Assembly: GCA_910589165.1 (NCBI GenBank)
Contig: CAJUSP010000031.1
Coordinates: 1-14,056, forward strand
Direction: 5' to 3'
DNA: 14,056 nucleotides
DNA from: an uncultured Adlercreutzia sp.
Lineage (GTDB): Bacteria > Actinomycetota > Coriobacteriia > Coriobacteriales > Eggerthellaceae
A program made the position numbers and the translations under genes. The notes under the pieces were generated by a model that saw only the letters and a list, made by a program, of their open reading frames with translations, made no database searches and was not told the origin of the DNA. Of this stretch, positions 6,370 to 11,814 are shown one piece after another (position 1 is the stretch's first letter; the number at the start of each line of letters is the position of its first letter).

Positions 6370-6397
6370 TAACGGTTACAACCAAGGAGGTTCGTTA
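6370..6397 (+). promoter_or_regulatory. Hairpin enclosing the Shine-Dalgarno of the 105-aa gene
   Basis: TAACG (6370-6374) can pair with CGTTA (6393-6397), and AACC (6380-6383) with GGTT (6389-6392), stacked on the 3' side with a 5-base bulge on the 5' side. The loop AAGGA and part of the stem make up the ribosome site AAGGAGG (6384-6390), and the A of the start codon is the last paired base. The structure could limit translation. Nine A/T-containing pairs are only moderately stable, so this is suggestive. Confidence 0.3.
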
Positions 6398-6714
6398 TGC
6401 ATCCCGGTCTGCTTGTTTTCGGTGGTTTCCTGTTGGGTACGGCAGGTGTGAAGGCGGTGTGCAGCCGTCCGGCCCATCGCGCCTATGTGCGCGGCACGGT
6501 GTGCGCCCTGCAGGCGAAGGACTACGTGTCCCGCGTTGTCGACGAGGCCAAGGCGCAGTGCGACGACATTATGGCCGAGGCCCAGTACATCAAGACGGTT
6601 GAGGCCGCCGAGCGCGACGCCGAGGAAGTGGTTATCGGCGAGACGGTCGTGGCCGAGGGCGCCAATGGCGACGTCACCGTGGCCGAGGAAACCGTTGTTG
6701 AGGAGAAGGCGTAG
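6397..6714 (+). CDS. Small membrane-anchored acidic protein, metal-ATPase partner (DUF6110/PacL-like)
   Basis: A 105-residue protein with a hydrophobic N-terminus (residues ~3-21, including L-L-V-F-G-G-F-L-L-G-T-A-G), then a helical stretch with A-K-D-Y-V (40-44) and an acidic D-D-I-M-A-E-A-Q (56-63), and a Glu/Val-rich tail with a repeated E-T-V-V. Cys are at 22, 36 and 55. From memory, the pattern G-T-A-G-hydrophobic-K ... A-K-D-Y-V ... D-D-I-x-A-E-A is that of DUF6110, a small family found beside heavy-metal P-type ATPases. Mycobacterial PacL proteins (DUF1490) are similar in size, anchor and gene position, and help assemble CtpC-type ATPases, but this protein lacks their His/Asp-rich metal tail. 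A perfect AAGGAGG lies 6 bases before the ATG. It is the first gene of the operon, 37 bases before the ATPase. Likely a membrane scaffold or metal chaperone for that pump. Confidence 0.75.
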   Translation: MHPGLLVFGGFLLGTAGVKAVCSRPAHRAYVRGTVCALQAKDYVSRVVDEAKAQCDDIMAEAQYIKTVEAAERDAEEVVIGETVVAEGANGDVTVAEETVVEEKA

Positions 6715-6751
6715 GCTCTGCCTGCCCTTCGCAGAAAAGAAGCGATGAGCC

Positions 6752-8920
6752 ATGCGCTGCATCATTAAGCATACGCTGCCCGGCCGCCTGCGTGTCGCGC
6801 TGCCGGAGGCCTTGAACGAGCACGACGCCATCGCCCTCGAGGAGATCTTCCTCGAGATGGTGGTGGTCACCAAGGCGGTGGCCTATCCGCAGGCAGCCGG
6901 CTTCGCCGTGGAGTTCGACCCTACGCCCGAGGCCCGTGAGGCCGTAGTAGAGCGCCTAGCGTCGCTTACCGCCGACGAGCTGGCCGCTTGGCAGCCGACC
7001 GACCCCTTCGCGCTCGCCCCGCGTGCCCGCAACCTCTACGCTGACATCGCCAATGCCACGGCGTGGTTCCTCATCCGCTTCTTCATGCCGAACCCCTTCA
7101 AGACCATCTGGTGGCTGTGGCGCGCCATCCCGTTCTGGAAGGCGGGCGTTGCCTCGCTGCGCGAGGGGCGCCTCGACGTACCGGTGCTTGATGCGTCGGC
7201 CATCGCCCTCGGGTTCACCCAAGGCGCCAACAACGCTGGCGAGACCATGTACCTGCTGCATGTCGGCGAGATTATGGAGGACTTCACGAGCAAGCGCACC
7301 GAGTCGAGCCTGGCCCAGTCGCTGCTTGAAATTCCCACCACCGCCTGGGTGTGTCGCGGCGGCGAGGAAGTGGAGGTGGATCTCTCCGAGCTGGCCCCGG
7401 GCGATCAAGTGGTCGTGCGCATCGGAGGCGCCGTTCCCGTCGACGGTACCGTCACGGCCGGCGAGGCCATGGTGAACCAGGCGTCCCTCACCGGCGAGCC
7501 TTTACCCGTGGTGCGCCAGGCGGGCGACACCGTGTACGCGGGCACCGCCGTGGAAGAGGGCGAGATCTGCGTGAAGGTGACTGGCGACCCGGCCCAAAGC
7601 AAGATCCAGTCGATCCTCACCATGATGCAGGACACCGAGGCGGCGAAGTCGGCCGAGCAGAAGCGCATCGAGAACATCGCCGACAAGCTGGTGCCGTGGA
7701 ACTTCGCCTTGGCCGCCGTGGTGGCCATCACCACGCGCTCGCTCATGAAGACGGCCGCGTGCCTGATGGTCGACTACTCCTGCGCGCTGAAGATGTCCGG
7801 CGCCATCGCCGTCATGGCGGCCCAGCGCGAGGGCGCCAAGCACGGCTTCATGGTGAAGGGCTCGCGCTACTTCCAGGCCATCGAGGAGGCCGACACCATC
7901 GTCTTCGACAAGACGGGCACCCTCACCGACGCGGCGCCGAAGGTGTATCACGTGGAGCCCTACAACGGCTACACCCGCGAAGAGGCCCTGCGCCTGGCCG
8001 CCTGCCTGGAAGAGCACTTCCCGCACCCGGTGGCCCGCGCGGTGGTGAACGCCGCCCTCGACGAGGGCCTCGAGCACCGCGAGCTGCACTCGGCTGTGGA
8101 ATACGTGGTGGCCCATGGCATCGCCTCGTCGCTGAACGGCAAGCGCGTCGTCATCGGCAGCCAGCATTTCGTGCTGGAAGACGAGGGTGTGCCGGTCTCG
8201 CCCGAGCAGATGGAGCATATCCACAGCCTGGCCTTGGGCACCTCGCCTCTGTTCCTCGCGGTCGACAACGAGCTGCGCGGCGTGCTCTACATCGACGACC
8301 CGCTGAAGGCCGACGCGCCCCAGGTTATCCAGGCGCTTCACGAAGAGGGCTTCAAGCGCGTCATCATGCTTACCGGCGACGCCGACCGCACAGCGCGTCG
8401 CGTGGCCGCCGAGGCCGGCATCGACGACTACCGCGCCGACCTTCTGCCCGAAGACAAGTACGAGCTCATCCGCAAGCTGCAGGCCGAGGGCTGCAACGTG
8501 TGCATGGTGGGCGACGGCGTGAACGACTCGCCGGCCCTGGCCGCTGCGGACGTGTCCATCGCCATGAGCGCTGGGTCGGCCGTGGCCCGCGAGGCCGCCG
8601 ACATCGCGCTGACGTCCAACGACCTGGAGGGTATCGTGCGCCTGCGCCGCCTGTCGCGGGTGCTGAGCCGCCGCATGAAGCAGGGCTACCGCTTCACCAT
8701 CGGCTACAACAGCATCCTTCTGGCCTTGGGCATCGCCGGCATCATCACGCCCCAGCAGTCCGCCTTCTTCCACAACGGCGGCACCATCGGCCTTTCCGCC
8801 ATGAACGCCCGCGCCTACCTGCCCGACGCGCCGCTGCTGCCCGTCGGCGAGGGCGAGAGCGAGGCTCAGAAAGAGGCCCACGAGCGCGAGCTCGAGAATG
8901 TCCTGGAGGGTGCCGAGTAG
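6752..8920 (+). CDS. P1B-type heavy-metal transporting ATPase (DYSCAL motif, CtpC-like)
   Basis: A 722-residue membrane pump exporting a transition metal with ATP. It opens with an HMA-like stretch H-x3-G-R-L-R without the usual C-x2-C pair. Core motifs: actuator T-G-E (247-249), phosphorylation site D386-K-T-G-T, P1B-specific H425-P426, and hinge G-D-G-V-N-D (587-592). The intramembrane metal site reads D341-Y-S-C344-A-L instead of C-P-C. That signature marks the CtpC / Mn-Zn-type subgroup (mycobacterial CtpC has been linked to both Mn and Zn), so copper is unlikely. The C-terminal membrane pair includes F-T-I-G-Y-N-S and H-N-G-G-T. Length is normal for the subgroup. The start ATG at 6752 has only a weak A/G-rich ribosome site (AGAAAAGAAG, 6733-6742), so translational coupling to the small upstream gene is likely. 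Confidence 0.9.
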   Translation: MRCIIKHTLPGRLRVALPEALNEHDAIALEEIFLEMVVVTKAVAYPQAAGFAVEFDPTPEAREAVVERLASLTADELAAWQPTDPFALAPRARNLYADIANATAWFLIRFFMPNPFKTIWWLWRAIPFWKAGVASLREGRLDVPVLDASAIALGFTQGANNAGETMYLLHVGEIMEDFTSKRTESSLAQSLLEIPTTAWVCRGGEEVEVDLSELAPGDQVVVRIGGAVPVDGTVTAGEAMVNQASLTGEPLPVVRQAGDTVYAGTAVEEGEICVKVTGDPAQSKIQSILTMMQDTEAAKSAEQKRIENIADKLVPWNFALAAVVAITTRSLMKTAACLMVDYSCALKMSGAIAVMAAQREGAKHGFMVKGSRYFQAIEEADTIVFDKTGTLTDAAPKVYHVEPYNGYTREEALRLAACLEEHFPHPVARAVVNAALDEGLEHRELHSAVEYVVAHGIASSLNGKRVVIGSQHFVLEDEGVPVSPEQMEHIHSLALGTSPLFLAVDNELRGVLYIDDPLKADAPQVIQALHEEGFKRVIMLTGDADRTARRVAAEAGIDDYRADLLPEDKYELIRKLQAEGCNVCMVGDGVNDSPALAAADVSIAMSAGSAVAREAADIALTSNDLEGIVRLRRLSRVLSRRMKQGYRFTIGYNSILLALGIAGIITPQQSAFFHNGGTIGLSAMNARAYLPDAPLLPVGEGESEAQKEAHERELENVLEGAE

Positions 8921-8953
8921 CCTCCGCGCACGCTGCATCGAATGATGCTGAGA

Positions 8954-8984
8954 GGAGCCTGCGAGCCGTCAAGCCGCAGGCTCC
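8954..8984 (+). terminator. Hairpin after the metal ATPase gene (weak terminator)
   Basis: GGAGCCTGCG (8954-8963) and CGCAGGCTCC (8975-8984) form a perfect 10-bp GC-rich stem with an 11-base loop, 33 bases after the ATPase stop. The tail CCTGCTTATA is poor in T, so termination may be incomplete or Rho-assisted. It could instead act as a 3' mRNA stabiliser. Confidence 0.5.
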
Positions 8985-9034
8985 CCTGCTTATAGGGCGC
9001 GCCGGCCGATGCCCCGCTTGTGTGGCGCGCCATC

Positions 9035-9063
9035 TTGCCCCTGGCCTGACCAAGTCGTAAACT
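9035..9063 (+). promoter_or_regulatory. Promoter of the membrane LuxR-type regulator
   Basis: TTGCCC (9035-9040) and TAAACT (9058-9063) are spaced exactly 17 bases apart; the same -10 hexamer serves the tRNA promoter at 993-1021. The start site would be near 9070, leaving a GC-rich leader of about 118 bases before the ATG at 9188. Confidence 0.5.
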
Positions 9064-9187
9064 ACTCTTCAGACGATCGCTGTTGCGGGGGCGGTCGCCT
9101 GCGCACACTTGCGCGCCCGCGGGCCCGGGAGGGGCCGGCATGGGGCGACCATACTGCTTCAGAACAGATGGTCAGGAGAGTGATGTT

Positions 9188-10780
9188 ATGCACTATCGCG
9201 AGGGGGAATTTGAGGCGAGCGATGAGGGAATGCCCGACGATGCGCCATCGCCTTTGGCCGAACAATGGCCTTACCTGCGGTTTCTGGGGCTTTCGGCCTG
9301 GTGGGCCTGGATATGGCTCTGCTATTTCTCAACGACGCTGGTAGGTGCCTTCCCCGACGAGGAGCGCCCGTTCCTCGTGCTGGTCATGTACCTTATCTCG
9401 ACGCTGTCCATCGGCGCGGTCATGCTGGTTGCCGCAATTTTCCGCCGCCGCGCGACGCAGCTGGTGGACTCGCGCGGCCCCATCGTGTTCGCCGGCGTGG
9501 TGGCTGCTTTCGCCACGGCCGCGCTGGCCTATTCCGGCTCTATCGGGGGCGAGGTGCCCTTTGTGCTGGCCGCGGTGCTTACCGGCGCCTGTACGGGCGC
9601 ACTCTGCCTGAAGGTGGGGCGCCTTTACGGCACGGTGAACCTGAGCGACTCGCTTACGGCCGGTGCCATGTCGCTCGTGGTGGCGGCCCTGCTGTTCTTC
9701 GTGGGGCTCGGCATTCCGCGCGCCTGGGCCGTGCCCTACACGGCCATTATGCCGCTTCTGTCGGCGCTGCTGCTGTGCCTGCCCCACAACGACCCCTACG
9801 ACGGCGCCGACCAGGCATCTTCGGGCGGCCTTGGCGCCGAGCGCGGCGTCATGGCGCTGTACGGGCGGCTCGTGGGGGCTGCCGCGGCTGTGGCCATGAC
9901 AGCCGGCGTGGCCCGCGGCATTGCCTCCAGCTCCCAGGCGAGCGAGGGCTACATTCACGAGGGCGCCGTCATCATCGCGCTCATCGGGCTGACGGGCGTG
10001 GCGCTCGTGTGGCTTGTGAACCGCATGGCGGCGCGCCGCAAGGGCGCCCGCATAGCCTACCTCGTGCTGATGATCGCCGGGATCGCCCTTATGCTGGGTA
10101 CCTGCTTCGGCGTGCCCATCTCCTACCTGAGTATCGGGAAAGAGACGCTGTGGCTCGTGCTTTCCTGCCTTATGGCGTTCATGGCCTTCCGCTTCGGTTT
10201 CTCTAGCGTGCGCGCTTTCGCCCTGGGGCAGGCCGCCTATTACCTAGCCTCTACGGCTGGCTGGGGTATTGGCGCGCTTATCGCCCCGTATTACGGCGAT
10301 GCGACGGTGCGCATGGCCGTGGGGGCCGTCATGGCCTTTGCTGTGGTGCTCATCCTCACCCTGCTGTTCACCGAGCGCGACATCAAGGCCATTCTGCTGG
10401 CGCCGGTGGGCCGCCTGGGAGGGGAGGGGGAGGCCGCCCGACCCGGCACGGTCGCCGCCACGCTTTCGGGCGCCGCAACGCCTTTGTCGGAGGCTGAGGC
10501 TTCGGTCGGCACCGCATCGCCGTCGAGTAGCACCGCCGCAGTGGCTGCCGACGTTCCCGGTGCCCGCGAGGCGCAGCTGGGGGAGCGCTACGGGCTCTCG
10601 CTGCGCGAGATAGAGATCATGGACTTGTTCGCCCAGGGCCGCTCGGCCAACTGGATCGCCGACGCGCTCTTCATTTCGAAGAACACGGTTCGCTCGCATT
10701 TGCGGGCCATCTACACGAAGCTCGACGTGCATACGCGCCAGGAGCTGCTCGATCGCCTTAATAGCCAGAATCAAGAATAA
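9188..10780 (+). CDS. Membrane-bound LuxR-type transcriptional regulator (12 TM + HTH)
   Basis: A 530-residue protein with two parts. Residues ~28-400 hold about twelve hydrophobic segments, e.g. L-R-F-L-G-L-S-A-W-W-A-W near 30-41 and M-A-V-G-A-V-M-A-F-A-V-V near 376-387. A low-complexity Ala/Ser/Thr/Pro linker follows (~405-460). The last ~65 residues are a LuxR/GerE helix-turn-helix, with L-S-x-R-E-I-E-I-M (first helix) and I-S-K-N-T-V-R-S-H-L (recognition helix). There is no phospho-acceptor domain, so the membrane part probably senses the signal. Such proteins are numerous in Eggerthellaceae beside exported redox enzymes, here a Mo oxidoreductase ~1 kb downstream. I chose ATG 9188, with AGGAG (9174-9178) 9 bases upstream; the frame is also open from an ATG at 9083, but that extension is Gly/Pro/Arg-rich and lacks a ribosome site. 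Confidence 0.88.
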   Translation: MHYREGEFEASDEGMPDDAPSPLAEQWPYLRFLGLSAWWAWIWLCYFSTTLVGAFPDEERPFLVLVMYLISTLSIGAVMLVAAIFRRRATQLVDSRGPIVFAGVVAAFATAALAYSGSIGGEVPFVLAAVLTGACTGALCLKVGRLYGTVNLSDSLTAGAMSLVVAALLFFVGLGIPRAWAVPYTAIMPLLSALLLCLPHNDPYDGADQASSGGLGAERGVMALYGRLVGAAAAVAMTAGVARGIASSSQASEGYIHEGAVIIALIGLTGVALVWLVNRMAARRKGARIAYLVLMIAGIALMLGTCFGVPISYLSIGKETLWLVLSCLMAFMAFRFGFSSVRAFALGQAAYYLASTAGWGIGALIAPYYGDATVRMAVGAVMAFAVVLILTLLFTERDIKAILLAPVGRLGGEGEAARPGTVAATLSGAATPLSEAEASVGTASPSSSTAAVAADVPGAREAQLGERYGLSLREIEIMDLFAQGRSANWIADALFISKNTVRSHLRAIYTKLDVHTRQELLDRLNSQNQE

Positions 10781-10837
10781 TATCCTGAATCAGAAATAAA
10801 TTTCACAAGGGAAAACTTTCCCAGTAATCCTTTTTGA

Positions 10838-10880
10838 ACGGTTGCCGAATCCTCCTTTTTTCGGGGCAAACCGTCTTTTT
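10838..10880 (+). terminator. Rho-independent terminator of the LuxR-type gene
   Basis: ACGGTTGCCGAA (10838-10849) pairs with TTCGGGGCAAACCGT (10860-10874), with a one-base A bulge and a two-base GG bulge on the 3' arm. The stem is followed by CTTTTT (10875-10880). It lies 57 bases after the stop and separates the regulator gene from the downstream unit. A smaller GGGAA/TTCCC hairpin at 10809-10822 precedes it. Confidence 0.75.
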
Positions 10881-10990
10881 GTGACCATGCGTCTCAGGGT
10901 TTCTGCGTCCTAGAATCGCCTCAGAGAGAACGCAGCGGGCCGTGTCACACCAAGCGCCATGGCCGCTGCCGAGAAGAGACGAGGGGCATC

Positions 10991-11587
10991 ATGGAACACG
11001 AACTCATCAAGCACAATCCTCTTCTGAAGAAACCGGCCCTCCTTATGCTGGCGCTCGTGGAAACCACCGCCGAGCGCACGGCCTTGGAAGAGGCCGCCGC
11101 AGCGGCCTGGGCGCCGAACTTCGCCCAGAGCCCGGCTGCCACCATCGATATTCTCGTGCGGGCCGGCGCCCTGGAAGAGCAGCTGCTCATTAATGGCGAG
11201 CCTTACGAGGGTACCCTTGAGGACGTGCAGTTCGACGAGACCGTGCCCGACAACGCCTCCTTCGAGAACCGCGTTGCCGTCACCGAAACCGGCCGCGCCA
11301 TCGCCCGCGCCTACGACCCCAAGAACCTCACCGCCGACCTGCTGGCGACCCGCCCGGCCTACGCCCCGGTGTTCCGTGCGCTCATCGCCTGCTGCAGCGC
11401 GCCCGACGGTGCCACTCTCCCCGCCATGGAGGCGGTGGTGGAGGCCCAGCCCGAGGCCGCGGTGAACGCCGAGGGCAAGAAGGTGTACCCCCAGTACTTC
11501 ATCGACGCCCTGGAAACCGCCGGCGCCATCGAGTGGAACGGCGCCTGGCGCGCCACCGAAGCCGGCCGCGACCAGCTGGCGGCCTAA
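10991..11587 (+). CDS. Uncharacterised protein with two winged-helix-like repeats
   Basis: A 198-residue, soluble-looking protein with no signal or membrane segment. I do not recognise a named family. The chain looks duplicated. Residues ~12-106 hold two helices, then I-D-I-L-V-R-A-G-A-L-E-E and V-A-V-T-E-T-G-R-A-I-A. Residues ~121-197 hold two helices, then F-I-D-A-L-E-T-A-G-A-I-E-W and W-R-A-T-E-A-G-R-D-Q-L-A. The order helix, helix, 'x-x-L-x-x-A-G-A-[LI]-E', beta strand, 'T-E-x-G-R' is typical of winged-helix DNA-binding domains, so this may be a tandem winged-helix regulator; it could equally be a protein-interaction adaptor. The ATG has AGGGG (10982-10986) 4 bases upstream. A TAGAAT -10 at 10911-10916 without a clear -35 suggests an activated promoter. 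The gene sits between the membrane LuxR regulator and the Mo enzyme, so a link to that enzyme's expression or maturation is likely. Confidence 0.8.
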   Translation: MEHELIKHNPLLKKPALLMLALVETTAERTALEEAAAAAWAPNFAQSPAATIDILVRAGALEEQLLINGEPYEGTLEDVQFDETVPDNASFENRVAVTETGRAIARAYDPKNLTADLLATRPAYAPVFRALIACCSAPDGATLPAMEAVVEAQPEAAVNAEGKKVYPQYFIDALETAGAIEWNGAWRATEAGRDQLAA

Positions 11588-11602
11588 ACACGCATTCCCC
11601 GT

Positions 11603-11639
11603 CCTGCGGGCGCTTCCCCTCCTCCTCGACGCCCGCAGG
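11603..11639 (+). terminator. GC hairpin after the 198-aa gene (possible weak terminator)
   Basis: CCTGCGGGCG (11603-11612) and CGCCCGCAGG (11630-11639) form a perfect 10-bp stem around a C/T-rich 17-base loop, 15 bases after the stop. No T run follows, so it is a poor intrinsic terminator and may instead define a 3' mRNA end or allow read-through into the Mo enzyme gene. The rest of 11640-11800 is C-rich and contains no gene that I can see. Confidence 0.4.
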
Positions 11640-11742
11640 TGCAACTCCCTCTCCTTTCGCCTGGCGGGGAAGCGCCCCAAAGCGGCCTTCCCCCATGGCG
11701 ACCCGGCGGCCCACGCCGCCCCCACCCCAGAGGTTATGTTCG

Positions 11743-11754
11743 GCTGAGCTCACC
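11743..11754. promoter_or_regulatory. Palindrome upstream of the Mo oxidoreductase gene
   Basis: A perfect 8-bp palindrome TGAGCTCA (11745-11752), with one further matching pair outside a mismatch (G11743 with C11754), is centred about 66 bases before the ATG. Possible -10 hexamers TACTAT (11781-11786) and AATAAT (11792-11797) follow without a recognisable -35. This fits a promoter needing an activator such as the nearby LuxR-type protein, but a short palindrome by itself is weak evidence. Confidence 0.25.
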
Positions 11755-11814
11755 GGGCATTTCCCATAGAGCACGACCCGTACTATCCGCGAATAATCGA
11801 GAAGAGAAGAAGGG

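Noticed and set aside
7351..9060. 569-residue plus-strand frame and a 478-residue minus-strand frame over the ATPase
   Set aside because: Arg/Gly/His-rich out-of-frame translations of the P-type ATPase with no motifs.
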